From NCBI RefSeq assembly GCF_028476545.1, contig NW_026732770.1, forward strand, positions 138,579 through 202,578: a stretch of DNA of 64,000 nt, given 5' to 3'. The position numbers and the translations under genes are program-made. Of the stretch, positions 21,148 to 34,082 are shown one piece after another (the stretch's first letter is position 1; each line of letters starts with the position of its first letter). The DNA comes from Physella acuta. Taxonomy: Eukaryota > Mollusca > Gastropoda > Physidae. Below the pieces are notes generated by a model. The model was given only the letters and a program-made list of their open reading frames with translations, was not told the DNA's origin and made no database searches.

Positions 21148-22572
21148 ATGCGGAGAATTCATGACCAAATAGACGGGACAATACACCAGGTGGTGGTGCC
21201 TGGACAGTTACGAGAAGAAGTGCTAAAGTTGGCACATGACAGGGCGGGACACCAGGGTCAGGACAGGACGCACAAAATATTACGACGGCGGTGCTACTGG
21301 CCCAATATGGAGATGGAGGTCAAACGCCTTTGTGAGGCTTGTGTGAGGTGTCAGCATGCGAAAATGCCAGTTGTCAAAATGAGACAGCCATCAGGACACT
21401 TACTGGCGACAAAACCACTAGAGATTGTGGCTATGGACTTTACGTCGTTGGAGCAATCATCGGATGGGACGGAACATGTGTTGGTGATGACTGACGTATT
21501 CACCAAATGGACTGTCGCGGTACCCACACGAGATCAGACGGCCAAAACAGTGGCAAAGGTCTTAATAGAACATTGGTTCATCAAATATGGCATACGAAGA
21601 CAATTACACTCTGACCAAGGAAGGGCCTTCGAGTCAGAAGTAATTAACCAACTGTGCAGCCACTACGGGATCAACAAAACTAGAACAACCACATATAATC
21701 CTAAAGGAAACGGACAGTGCGAGCGGTTCAACCGCAGCATGCATGATTTGCTGCGTACTCTAGAACCTGAACAGAAAAAACGTTGGCCTGATTTTCTCCC
21801 AGAGTTGGTATATCTATACAACTGCACCCCCCATGCCACAACCGGCTTTTCGCCACACATGTTACTGTTCGGACGGGAGGCTCGACTCCCTCTTGACTTG
21901 TTCCTAGGAAAAAAGGAAAGCATGACTGGCTCATACACCGCACTGGAATATGTGAATGAACATTTGAGACGAATAAGAGAAATGTACAGGGTGGTACAAG
22001 GAAGACTAGAACATGAAGCACGGCGAAGAGAACCGCCGGTACAGACAAAAGACCCGCCACTCCAACTAAACGACAAAGTATTACTGCGTAGCCACCCATT
22101 AGGCAGAAACAAAATCCACGACTTCTGGGGACAGGAGATATGGCAAGTCGTGGAGATGCCTAAAGTAGCAGGTGGCCCCTTTAAAATAAGACCCACCAAT
22201 CACACCAAACCGGATCGGTGGGCGAATATTGCTCAATTAAAGAAATATTGGCATAGTCAAGATGAGCATTTACACACAAAGAAACCTAAGACAATTAGGG
22301 AACCGGAAACTACAACGGAAATTCTCATACCCATCCCGGAACCATGTCACCATCAACAGCACAACAGCGATACACAAGTGGAGGATAACGGCAACAATGA
22401 GGATCCCGATCCTCCCAGAAGCAGAGAGACAGTAGACCATCAGATAAGTGGTCCGCGGAGAAGTTTGAGAAACAGAAAGAATACGAAATTTTTCGTCAGC
22501 AACCATCAATTCTTTCATGGTCGCGCTGGGATGAGAACAGACTGTTCAAAAGCTATAAAATTGAACCGGTGA
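21148..22572 (+). CDS. Integrase part, copy 2
   Basis: Same 474 residues as 2952-4376, with HHCC and D97/D156/E192. Confidence 0.92.
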   Translation: MRRIHDQIDGTIHQVVVPGQLREEVLKLAHDRAGHQGQDRTHKILRRRCYWPNMEMEVKRLCEACVRCQHAKMPVVKMRQPSGHLLATKPLEIVAMDFTSLEQSSDGTEHVLVMTDVFTKWTVAVPTRDQTAKTVAKVLIEHWFIKYGIRRQLHSDQGRAFESEVINQLCSHYGINKTRTTTYNPKGNGQCERFNRSMHDLLRTLEPEQKKRWPDFLPELVYLYNCTPHATTGFSPHMLLFGREARLPLDLFLGKKESMTGSYTALEYVNEHLRRIREMYRVVQGRLEHEARRREPPVQTKDPPLQLNDKVLLRSHPLGRNKIHDFWGQEIWQVVEMPKVAGGPFKIRPTNHTKPDRWANIAQLKKYWHSQDEHLHTKKPKTIREPETTTEILIPIPEPCHHQQHNSDTQVEDNGNNEDPDPPRSRETVDHQISGPRRSLRNRKNTKFFVSNHQFFHGRAGMRTDCSKAIKLNR

Positions 22573-22849
22573 AGACACCAAACGAAAAAAGGTGGATGTG
22601 AATTCTAGAACTGCTTTGTTTCTGAGGAATAGGATGTGAATTCTAGAACTGCTTTGTGTCTGAGGAATATGATGTAGACACATTTGATATGTTGAAATAG
22701 GGATAACTGTCAATCTTATACGAATGTGACGACATTGACAATGAGTGGAACAGTTAAAATTTTTTTTACGGTGTTGCGTTTGACATTGAAGGAGTGCACC
22801 TGCCAAGCGTTGTTTGTGGTTGAAAACACACAAAAAAGGCGGGGGTGGA

Positions 22850-23357
22850 TGTAACTAGGGTAGTTACCATACTATTGTAAGAACGTATTACAGTCTGATG
22901 CAACAGTTGCAGGACTGATAACGAACACCAGGCCGCTGCGCAGTTAATAGTTCTGATGCAACAAATGGTAATTATTACGTATACGAGGGGATGATGGGAA
23001 GGCGACTGGTAGAGAGAGGGAGAACCCAGTTGGTTACTGAACGGTGTAGACGTGTGTGATTCGTGAGAATAGGAACGATGGACACGTGCATTCTGTTATG
23101 TTAGGACTAGTGAGGACAGTGGGGGTCAGTTGGTTCATTGTATTCTTGTGGAACATTGGTGCATTGTTATGTGGAGCATTTCTATTGATTCGTGTAATAA
23201 AGAGATCAATGTAAACCTGCATTTCCGAGTATCTATATTGTGGTCGATGTTGTGTGCTGGTCAAAGGTAGCACGAGTAAATACACTCGGTAACATTTGGC
23301 GCTGTCAGCAGTGAAATCGGTAACATTTGGCACTACAAGTAAATAGACTCGGTAACA
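22850..23357 (+). repeat. 3' LTR, copy 2
   Basis: 508 bp, TGTAACTAGG...CGGTAACA. Followed by taaa. Confidence 0.95.
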
Positions 23358-23972
23358 TAAAAATTCTTAGTTTTTATTTTAAATAAAAATATGTTAAAAC
23401 ATCACATAATTTGTGAGTGAGCTATTTTTTTTTGTATGTGTAATGGTTTCTCGCCTCATGATTATTTTTTATGTTTTTTAGTATTTATATTATTAGTTTT
23501 TAATACATTTCCTTTTTATGCTATGTCATTTTTATTATGTATTTAAAAAAAATAATAATTAAGAGAAGTAATTGCTTTTTAATTTGTTTAGTGCAAATCT
23601 ATTAAAAATTTCTTAAGAGCACACATATTTAACTATTTAAAAAAGGGAAATAAGTCATGGGAGTGGTTAGAAAGTTTGCCTATCTTTCACACTAAAAGTC
23701 ATGTAGCCTATATATTTTTGTCCCTTACGAAACAGCATGTGTTAGCTACTGTAGAACATCACTACTGTCATAGATCTGTTTTGTTTTTACTAGAAAATTA
23801 CTTTTTTAACTATAAAAAATTGATTATGGTCAGCTCTGGGCCCCTAAACGACCTGCCCCCCCCCCCCCCCCCCCCCCCCGCATTGCGGGGTCTGGCGGCA
23901 CTGTAGTTCCGCCCTGCAAAGACATATTTTTTTCAAAACCCGATCAGGCCAGAAATGAGTATCATATGTTCG

Positions 23973-24030
<58 letters not shown>

Positions 24031-24121
24031 GGGAGGCCCAAAAATCTTTTTGCGGGGTGGCCCTTTTTTCTAGTTCCGACACTGGATAAACTTATAGTAT
24101 TTTAATTACGATTTAACTCTT

Positions 24122-24526
24122 GTAAGAAGCTTTTCATTTAGTTCGATAGATTCGTGGCTTTTTGGTGTTATGATTGCACTGTTGGCAATGCTTTCATCAA
24201 CTGGTACGATGATCTCAGGAAAGACGACATGTAGAATATATTCGTTTTCGATGCATACTCTCTTGTAGTTTTCCATCATTAAGTTTTAAACGCCATTCTG
24301 AAAAATCCCGTTCAGATCATCAGCACGCGTGTTTTGATCTAATTTTATGACCTGAATTAGATTCTAATACTTGCTGTTCTTCATGCATGAGAAAACTATT
24401 TTAATTCTACTGCCACGTGGAACAAATGGGATAACTTGTCGAAAATCGCCACCGAAAAGAAAAACAGCACCTCCAAACGGTTTTCTAGAAGGAACATTTG
24501 GATTTTCACCTAACACTAATGTCATT
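24122..24526 (-). pseudogene. Helitron PIF1-like helicase fragments, copy 2
   Basis: Duplicate of 5926-6330. In this copy the left context is known: the young Gypsy-type element (18169-23357), then at 16686-16503 a C-terminal helicase fragment on the same strand. Confidence 0.8.
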
Positions 24527-25090
24527 CAAAAAGAAGACTACTTGGTACAAACAAACAAAATATATTTTTCTTTCTTGAAATTGCAAATGATTAATATCAT
24601 TATATTTCCCTAGCATGTATACAGTGAATAAGATTTATAGGCAAATCAAGATTAGTAGTAGTAATAAATATATAATTTTACTCAGTAATAATAACCTTTA
24701 TAGTCCAATCATTACATATGCAAAAGATACACACAATGAACGCAACACAATCTGTTTTGTAATCCTTGAATAAAAACAATTTGACATAATGATTCCTAGA
24801 ATATTAAGACAAACGAACTAGGGGAAATAATCACTCTCTTAATATAAATATGTATATTTCTACAAATTTAAGTATAAATGTCAAAACATATCACTAATTA
24901 CTTTAGTATGTAGTTAAAAAAACGTTACTTTATTTGTTTTTACAAAAATATCTAGTCTACAATCAGAATTAAATATATTGTCATCATAAATGCTAAAATC
25001 TTACAGCATAATGTAAGTTTTTAAAATCAGTGTTGGTATAAAACCACGCTTTTCGATTTTATATTACAATAAACTCTAATAGGTGGAACA

Positions 25091-25420
25091 TCTATATAAT
25101 AATTCTCTTCTTGGAGACCATAGAAAACACCAAGCTGTAAGCGCGCTCCCTACCACCCCTACATGGTCTGTTGAGCTGTGGTTCACGCTAAATGTTTACA
25201 ATCGTAGAGCCGGGTTTAGTGACGGCTATTAGGGCAGATTAGGGGTTGGGGAAAGGAGGGGGGGGGGCTGTTATCGTCCTTAACGAACTACTGATAGTGT
25301 TTTAAAGCAAATATTTTCAGTTGCACTATTGGTACTGTCGAATTCACAAATTATGAACTACTGAAAAGTAGAAAATAAAACAACTAAATAGCGGCGTATG
25401 ATACGCCGCGGGTCGGCTAG
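25091..25420 (+). mobile_element. Helitron H4 3' region, copy 2
   Basis: Duplicate of 6895-7224. Hairpin followed by CTAG at 25417-25420, then T. Confidence 0.85.
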
Positions 25421-25788
25421 TTTTAAATAATAGCCTATATGTAACTAAAACATTGTTCTAACAGTTCAGTTCACACATTTTCTAATTAGCTACAGGTATT
25501 TTTTTTTGTTCTTTAAAGATCATTTAAAAATAAATAATGATAAGGTATGGGTTGGATCACTGTATTGCACACACACCTCTTTACTGGTAATTGCAAAATT
25601 ATGTAAAGAGTTTTACCTGTTTCAAAAGCTATTATTCTGGCGGCAAGGTACTTTGATACCTCATTAGGGGTCGTCCATAAATGACGCCACGCTTTTTTGG
25701 TCATTTTTTACCCCTTCCCCCAATACGTCACAAAAAGTCAGACCCCCCATAAAATGACGTCACACTCCACCCCACCCCCCCCCCCCCC

Positions 25789-25994
25789 TAGGGTTGCCAG
25801 GTGTCCAGTTTTGAACTGGACAGTCCAGTATTTGAGCAGACTGTCCAGGATAAAATAAATATAAATACTGGACAAGTATATGAATAATACTCTGTTACCC
25901 CCCCCCCCCCCCTTTCTTCTGCTTTGCGGCATACCTGAGAAGGGAAGGATGGAAAGGTGTCCAGTATTTTCGGAAAAGGTATCTGGCAACCCTA
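25789..25994. mobile_element. MITE with TAGGGTTGCCAG termini, copy 2
   Basis: Duplicate of 7593-7798. Confidence 0.75.
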
Positions 25995-26138
25995 CCCCCC
26001 CACCCCCCATTTACAATTTATCCAATGTTTTAAATTTACTGTGTTTTCATCCCTTTAAAATTACTTGTTGACACAGCATTAATAATGAGCGTGCAGGACC
26101 CATACGTGGCACCAGCAGGTAAACAGTAACATAGTGAG

Positions 26139-28032
26139 TGTTATGATGCATGTTCGACTAGGGAAATTGGTGCGCATGAATGCTGGTGCGAAGCGATAAT
26201 ATTGAACGAGTGAAAGTGTGACGCAGTACGCAAGAAAGTGACGCCTTAGGGTAGTTGTACCCTCTTACTGCATAGCTGTGGTACAAATATAGAACCCAGT
26301 TATAACATGGTGGAGCAGCATTAACGTGAACCAGCTAGAGTAACATGAAGCAGCTATAACAGAATGAAGACAGCTCAAGCAGTATAACAGCATGAAGCAG
26401 TATAACAAGGAGAAGTAGTTTAGAAGCTAGTCGGCGGATATAACATCTAGTCAGAAAACGCTATCACTGTCTAATCATTCAAGTTTCATCGATATAATTT
26501 TCGTACGGACTATGTCTCTGTGATATATGGACTGTTATTGTGAAAACCGTGTGTGAAGAACGCAGCGTGGAAACCCACGTTGAAGACTCGTGTGTGAAGA
26601 CCCGTTCTAAGAAGACTCGTGTGTGAAGACCGTGCTAAGAAGACCCGTGTTTGAAGACCTATGTATGAAGACCAGTTCTAAGAAGACCCGTGCTCTGAGG
26701 ACCCAAGCCGTTATGTGAGCGGGTGAATGGATTTTTTTGTATTATTTTATTTGTTGCGAATCTGGGAGTGCATGGTGGTCCAATGGGGAACAGCACGGGG
26801 TCCCCTTTCCGCTCGAAGCGGTCAGTATAAATTGACCGCTCGGAGTGATTTTCTTCCTTTTTTTGACCCGCGGCGGGTCAGGTTTCTGCGTGGCGCACCG
26901 CACGCGTGGAGGTATTTGTTTTTTTATACTTTATCTTTATGTGATTTGTATGAATGCGACTGTCGATGTTTCTCGTTTTCTTTCATTTTCGTCTAAAACG
27001 AGATAGTGAGCATCGGCATGTCTGGTATGCACGTGGTGTGTTATTTTGAAAGATTTAAAATGTATTTTTTTCTAAACCCGTGGCGTGTGTTTCGGACCAC
27101 GTGGTTTAGGCCAGTGTGTTTAGGAGTGTTTCCTAAACTGGTGTGAATGCGTGTGTGCATTTACCTGATTGTTTTATGATGTGTTATTGACTAGGGTTGG
27201 CTTAGTCAATAGTCATTTGTTTTAGACAGTAATTAGATTAGCATATTTTAGTTGCCTCGAGTTTTAGGTTGTTTAAAATTAATGTGTGTGCTGTTTCGTG
27301 CAACGTCATGTTAAGTATCGCTTGCTTTGTGTCTGCCTTCATTGGGGCCTTAGCGGAGTGTGTTAACTTTAATGTTATCAATATGGATATTGTTTAGATA
27401 GACCAATGGCTTCGGGCTTCCTTGTGTAGGAAAGATTGGTTCTACGATGAATTTGTTTACACGTTATTTTTAAGTTGCTAGTTCTTCTTTAGACAGTGGT
27501 TAGTTGTTTTTGAGAATTGCTTTTAGAATTGTATAGTAAGGATTAGTTTTACTCGAGGCTTTAGCTAGATAGTAGTAGTAGGTAGCATTTTGAACTTGTG
27601 TATATATTTATGTATATATCTGCCATTACCATGCATTTTTCTTATGTTTTCCTTTTCTTTTTCTCTTCCCCCCCCCCCCCCTTCCAGTCAGGTTGCTTGT
27701 GCAACTTGGCTGGGTGTTTTGTTATATATGAATTGTTTTGTTTGATGTAAAAAGTTTGTTTCGTTTGGTTCTGTTTTGTGTCAGTTTTTACCTATTCTTT
27801 TTTTATAACTTTTGGTTCCATATTTTGTTGAATAAATTTTATGCTAGTCATTCTTGGTAAATAAATTTTATTAACTGTAAAAGTTTTTGTTTTATTTTAG
27901 TAGCTCATTATTTAGACTAAGGTTAGGGTTTAACCACTGTGGGTTCTACCACGGTTGCACTGACCGGACAGATTAGTTAGTTAAGCCTAGAAGGGTAGAT
28001 TTTAGGTATCCCCCCCCCTAGCAGGGCTTACA
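26139..28032 (+). repeat. Long LTR, copy 2
   Basis: Same as 7943-9835, with one extra C in the poly-C run near 27670. Confidence 0.65.
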
Positions 28033-28299
28033 AATTGGTAGCACGAGTGGGGTCAGTGCTTTAGTCTAACTAAATTTTTGTTTTTTTGCTAGGGCTAGGT
28101 GTAGCTTAGTTAAATTTTTTTGTTTTTGATAGGCCCTTTTTGGAACCATATGTGTTTAGTTTTTGTTTAGTGTAGGAATTGTTTGTTGTTAAAGCACCCA
28201 GTCAGGTTGGCGGAGAGACGTGCATTGGTGAGCCTCTAGTGTGCTAGGCGGGACAAGGCGCGGTGTGTGGCGCGTGATCTGGTGTGTGAGGCAGTCCTA

Positions 28300-28900
28300 C
28301 CAGCGAGAGGCCTACAGCGGAAATTCCTTGACCCACAAAGAGGGCTACTGGACACCCGCCCCACGGGTGTGTCGAAGCGGAGGCACGATCGTTGGGGGCG
28401 GGTAACAGTCGGAGAGCCAGTGGGGCAAGGCGGTTGCGTCACCACCTGGCCCAGCCAAGCGAACGCTCCCTACCAACGGAAGGCCTATGACGCTTCGACA
28501 CACCTGTGGGGCGGGTGTCCAGTAGCCCTCTTTGTGGGTCAAGGAATTGACGTCATAGGCCTCTCGTTGGTGGGGAGCGTCCGCTGGGTTGGGCCAGGTG
28601 GTGACGCAACCGCCTTGCCCCACTGGCTCTCCGACTGTTACCCGCCCCCAACGATCGTGCCTCCGCTTCGACACACCTGTGGGGCGGGTGTCCAGTAGCC
28701 CTCTTTGTGGGTCAAGGAATTTACGTCATAGGCCTTCCGTTGGTAGGGAGCGTTCGCTTGGCTGGGCCAGGTGGTGACGCAACCGCCTTGCCCCACTGGC
28801 TCTCCGACTGTTACCCGCCCCCAACGATCGTGCCTCCGCTTCGACACACCTGTGGGGCGGGTGTCCAGTAGCCCTCTTTGTGGGTCAAGGAATTTTCGCT
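28300..28900. repeat. 173-bp monomer array at the palindrome centre
   Basis: Monomers containing ccaacgatcgtgcctccgct, acctgtggggcgggtgtcc and gtgggtcaaggaatt. Direct orientation up to ~28490, inverted from ~28494. The monomer includes an alternating gacgtcatagg/ttcgctgtagg segment. Confidence 0.85.
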
Positions 28901-30511
28901 GTAGGCCTCTCGCTGGTAGGACTGCCTCACACACCAGATCACGCGCCACACACCGCGCCTTGTCCCGCCTAGCACACTAGAGGCTCACCAATGCACGTCT
29001 CTCCGCCAACCTGACTGGGTGTTTTAACAACAAACAATTCCTACACTAAACAAAAACTAAACACATATGGTTCCAAAAAGGGCCTATCAAAAACAAAAAA
29101 AATTTAACTAAGCTACACCTAGCCCTAGCAAAAAAACAAAAATTTAGTTAGACTAAAGCACTGACCCCACTCGTGCTACCAATTTGTAAGCCCTGCTAGG
29201 GGGGGGGGATACCTAAAATCTACCCTTCTAGGCTTAACTAACTAATCTGTCCGGTCAGTGCAACCGTGGTAGAACCCACAGTGGTTAAACCCTAACCTTA
29301 GTCTAAATAATGAGCTACTAAAATAAAACAAAAACTTTTACAGTTAATAAAATTTATTTACCAAGAATGACTAGCATAAAATTTATTCAACAAAATATGG
29401 AACCAAAAGTTATAAAAAAAGAATAGGTAAAAACTGACACAAAACAGAACCAAACGAAACAAACTTTTTACATCAAACAAAACAATTCATATATAACAAA
29501 ACACCCAGCCAAGTTGCACAAGCAACCTGACTGGAAGGGGGGGGGGAAGAGAAAAAGAAAAGGAAAACATAAGAAAAATGCATGGTAATGGCAGATATAT
29601 ACATAAATATATACACAAGTTCAAAATGCTACCTACTACTACTATCTAGCTAAAGCCTCGAGTAAAACTAATCCTTACTATACAATTCTAAAAGCAATTC
29701 TCAAAAACAACTAACCACTGTCTAAAGAAGAACTAGCAACTTAAAAATAACGTGTAAACAAATTCATCGTAGAACCAATCTTTCCTACACAAGGAAGCCC
29801 GAAGCCATTGGTCTATCTAAACAATATCCATATTGATAACATTAAAGTTAACACACTCCGCTAAGGCCCCAATGAAGGCAGACACAAAGCAAGCGATACT
29901 CAACATGACGTTGCACGAAACAGCACACACATTAATTTTAAACAACCTAAAACTCGAGGCAACTAAAATATGCTAATCTAATTACTGTCTAAAACAAATG
30001 ACTATTGACTAAGCCAACCCTAGTCAATAACACATCATAAAACAATCAGGTAAATGCACACACGCATTCACACCAGTTTAGGAAACACTCCTAAACACAC
30101 TGGCCTAAACCACGTGGTCCGAAACACACGCCACGGGTTTAGAAAAAAATACATTTTAAATCTTTCAAAATAACACACCACGTGCATACCAGACATGCCG
30201 ATGCTCACTATCTCGTTTTAGACGAAAATGAAAGAAAACGAGAAACATTGACAGTCGCATTCATACAAATCACATAAAGATAAAGTATAAAAAAACAAAT
30301 ACCTCCACGCGTGCGGTGCGCCACGCAGAAACCTGACCCGACCTACATCTCGCCGCGGGTCAAAAAAAGGAAGAAAATCACTCCGAGCGGTCAATTTATA
30401 CTGACCGCTTCGAGCGGAAAGGGGACCCCGTGCTGTTCCCCATTGGACCACCATGCACTCCCAGATTCGCAACAAATAAAATAATACAAAAAAATCCATT
30501 CACCCGCTCAC
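28733..30511 (-). repeat. Inverted unit A (LTR 3' part plus leader)
   Basis: Reverse complement of 26715-28490, but with about 12 extra bases near 30345 (acctacatctcg) and other small differences. It ends sharply at ccattcacccgctcac, the complement of the boundary at 8519/26715. Confidence 0.9.
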
Positions 30512-30513
30512 AT

Positions 30514-30900
30514 TCACCCCTTTTAAAAATCTTACAGTCCCTGTAAGACAAAAAAATGCATATAACAATCTTAAAATAAAACATGCACCCATCTCTTACA
30601 TCAAGCCTATAAGCTTGAATGCAAGAAAAAAACAATTTCCATTAACATTAATCTTGCTCCTGTGCTCCCTAAAAAAACTCAAGGCACCAAGATAGTGCTC
30701 CCTTCCCTGAAGGCTGATTCGCGCTACTAGTCCTGTCGGTCATTCATCCGGAAGGGCAAGGGGGGAGGGTCAGGCTAGACCCGCCCGCTACTAATGGCAC
30801 ACATTGCCTGTCCATCCCGTCCACCTGGGTCCACTACACAACACACCGTGTTCTGGTTCTGGCCTCAGCGTAAGACCACCGGTAAAACGTCCGCTTGTTT
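30514..30900 (-). other. Unique internal segment of the inverted unit
   Basis: Found once. It links the 173-bp array of one unit to the start of the next, making the 2652-bp period. No coding sequence recognised. Confidence 0.55.
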
Positions 30901-31555
30901 GGTCCGGAGATGATGCAACCGCCTTGACCCACTGGCTCTCCGACTGTTACCCGCCCCCAACGATCGTGCCTCCGCTTCGACACACCTGTGGGGCGGGTGT
31001 CCAGTAGCCCTCTTTGTGGGTCAAGGAAATGACGTCATAGGCCTCTCGTTGGTGGGGAGCGTCCGCTGGGTTGGGCCAGGTGGTGGCGCAACCGCCTTGC
31101 CCCACTGGCTCTCCGACTGTTACCCGCCCCCAACGATCGTGCCTCCGCTTCGACACACCTGTGGGGCGGGTGTCCAGTAGCCCTCTTTGTGGGTCAAGGA
31201 ATTGACGTCATAGGCCTCTCGTTGGTGGGGAGCGTCCGCTGGGTTGGGCCAGGTGGTGACGCAACCGCCTTGCCCCACTGGCTCTCCGACTGTTACCCGC
31301 CCCCAACGATCGTGCCTCCGCTTCGACACACCTGTGGGGCGGGTGTCCAGTAGCCCTCTTTGTGGGTCAAGGAATTTACGTCATAGGCCTTCCGTTGGTA
31401 GGGAGCGTTCGCTTGGCTGGGCCAGGTGGTGACGCAACCGCCTTGCCCCACTGGCTCTCCGACTGTTACCCGCCCCCAACGATCGTGCCTCCGCTTCGAC
31501 ACACCTGTGGGGCGGGTGTCCAGTAGCCCTCTTTGTGGTTCAAGGAATTTTCGCT
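30900..31555 (-). repeat. 173-bp monomer array, ~3.8 units
   Basis: Successive monomers are exactly 173 bp apart (for example gatcgtgcctccgcttcgac at about 30962, 31135 and 31308). Very low divergence between units. Confidence 0.92.
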
Positions 31556-33168
31556 GTAGGCCTCTCGCTGGTAGGACTGCCTCACACACCAGATCACGCG
31601 CCACACACCGCGCCTTGTCCCGCCTAGCACACTAGAGGCTCACCAATGCACGTCTCTCCGCCAACCTGACTGGGTGTTTTAACAACAAACAATTCCTACA
31701 CTAAACAAAAACTAAACACATATGGTTCCAAAAAGGGCCTATCAAAAACAAAAAAATTTAACTAAGCTACACCTAGCCCTAGCAAAAAAACCAAAATTTA
31801 GTTAGACTAAAGCACTGACCCCACTCGTGCTACCAATTTGTAAGCCCTGCTAGGGGGGGATACCTAAAATCTACCCTTCTAGGCTTAACTAACTAATCTG
31901 TCCGGTCAGTGCAACCGTGGTAGAACCCACAGTGGTTAAACCCTAACCTTAGTCTAAATAATGAGCTACTAAAATAAAACAAAAACTTTTACAGTTAATA
32001 AAATTTATTTACCAAGAATGACTAGCATAAAATTTATTCAACAAAATATGGAACCAAAAGTTATAAAAAAAGAATAGGTAAAAACTGACACAAAACAGAA
32101 CCAAACGAAACAAACTTTTTACATCAAACAAAACAATTCATATATAACAAAACACCCAGCCAAGTTGCACAAGCAACCTGACTGGAAGGGGGGGGGGGAA
32201 GAGAAAAAGAAAAGGAAAACATAAGAAAAATGCATGGTAATGGCAGATATATACATAAATATATACACAAGTTCAAAATGCTACCTACTACTACTATCTA
32301 GCTAAAGCCTCGAGTAAAACTAATCCTTACTATACAATTCTAAAAGCAATTCTCAAAAACAACTAACCACTGTCTAAAGAAGAACTAGCAACTTAAAAAT
32401 AACGTGTAAACAAATTCATCGTAGAACCAATCTTTCCTACACAAGGAAGCCCGAAGCCATTGGTCTATCTAAACAATATCCATATTGATAACATTAAAGT
32501 TAACACACTCCGCTAAGGCCCCAATGAAGGCAGACACAAAGCAAGCGATACTCAACATGACGTTGCACGAAACAGCACACACATTAATTTTAAACAACCT
32601 AAAACTCGAGGCAACTAAAATATGCTAATCTAATTACTGTCTAAAACAAATGACTATTGACTAAGCCAACCCTAGTCAATAACACATCATAAAACAATCA
32701 GGTAAATGCACACACGCATTCACACCAGTTTAGGAAACACTCCTAAACACACTGGCCTAAACCACGTGGTCCGAAACACACGCCACGGGTTTAGAAAAAA
32801 ATACATTTTAAATCTTTCAAAATAACACACCACGTGCATACCAGACATGCCGATGCTCACTATCTCGTTTTAGACGAAAATGAAAGAAAACGAGAAACAT
32901 CGACAGTCGCATTCATACAAATCACATAAAGATAAAGTATAAAAAAACAAATACCTCCACGCGTGCGGTGCGCCACGCAGAAACCTGACCCGACCTACAT
33001 CTCGCCGCGGGTCAAAAAAAGGAAGAAAATCACTCCGAGCGGTCAATTTATACTGACCGCTTCGAGCGGAAAGGGGACCCCGTGATGTTCCCCATTGGAC
33101 CACCATGCACTCCCAGATTCGCAACAAATAAAATAATACAAAAAAATCCATTCACCCGCTCACAGTTA
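31377..33168 (-). repeat. Inverted unit B (LTR 3' part plus leader)
   Basis: Same orientation as unit A and offset by 2652 bp from it, with the same ~12-base extra segment (near 33000). Ends at the same boundary, ccattcacccgctcac. Confidence 0.9.
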
Positions 33169-33431
33169 TAACCGGTGCTGTGAGAAACCGTGTTGGGAGG
33201 ACCCATGCCATGAAGAACCGTGTGGGGAGAACATGTGATGACCGTGCTGTGAGGACCTGGCGTGAAGACCGTGCTGAGAGAACATGTGTTGTGAAGGACA
33301 AGGGGATCTGTGTGGGAAGTGTGTGTTGTGTGATGAAGCTGATGATGATGATACCCAAGTTCTACAAATTAGATAAGTAGTACCTCTTCATATATTTTTT
33401 AAGTAGTAGGCATGTACATGAAAAACTTTTT

Positions 33432-34082
33432 AGCGCAATTTCCATTCTGGAGAATTGCGTTTATTAACCCGTCATTTCTGGATGGATGAATGTGTGTCCG
33501 CAGCTTTAAGTCGTATCTCCTCCTCAACGAAGCAATATCGATGACTAGTTCCAAAAGCGATTATATTAAGCAAGTTACGAGGATGAGCATAGGTCATAAA
33601 AATTCCGGGTTTCTTTCATGGATTTCCCGGAAAAGCCAAAAAACCTCGAAAAAATGCAGTTTTTGGCCCATATCTCGGCCACCAGACCACTTAGCGACTT
33701 GAAACATGTACCAATCTATTCCTGCCCTAATTTAGAACAATATTGCCGAAGAAAGTTTTCAAAAATATCCTTTCCTTCGGTCCCAAATTTTTTTTGAATT
33801 AATTAAAATTTGGACCGAATTAGTAGGCATGTTTATCCAACCACACCACACGCGTCATCACGTTCAATAGCTGCGCCATCACGTTCAATGGCTGCGCCAT
33901 CACGTTCGGTAGCTAGGCGCGCAATGGTTTTTAGTCATGTAACTCTATTGTAAATTAAACATGTAAAATACTGAAAAAAATTAATAAAAAACGTTTTAAT
34001 AACTAACCAATGGTTTTACTAACCATGCTCTTGATTTACGCTACGACAGAGCTATTTTTAGATAACATAAGAAAATTGCGCT
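33432..34082 (+). mobile_element. AGCGCAATT-family element, copy 2
   Basis: Inverted ends AGCGCAATTTCC (33432) and GAAAATTGCGCT (34082). 651 bp, non-coding. Includes the 21-bp repeats at 33850-33910 in inverted form relative to copy 1. Confidence 0.75.

Larger units (their letters stand above)
18169..23357 (+). mobile_element. Ty3/Gypsy-type LTR element, copy 2 (complete ends, fossil)
   Basis: 5189 bp with LTRs 18169-18676 and 22850-23357 and a 4-bp target duplication taaa (18165-18168, 23358-23361). LTRs of 508 bp differ by one base as far as I compared them, so the insertion is very young. Parts are as in copy 1. As a whole it is broken (a few breaks). It sits inside older Helitron debris. 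Confidence 0.95.
18197..28470. repeat. Segmental duplication, copy 2
   Basis: Direct copy of 1-10273. Here the left edge of the Gypsy-type element is complete (18169), with its target duplication, so this copy shows the true insertion site. On the right the sequence continues through the 173-bp monomer array instead of the (GT)n tract seen in copy 1. Confidence 0.95.

Noticed and set aside
28300-31555. CRISPR array
   Set aside because: Units are contiguous 173-bp monomers without variable spacers, in eukaryotic DNA.
28236-31635. Several 62-143-residue frames in the 173-bp arrays
   Set aside because: Both strands are open because the monomer is GC-rich and short. Frames shift with the repeat.
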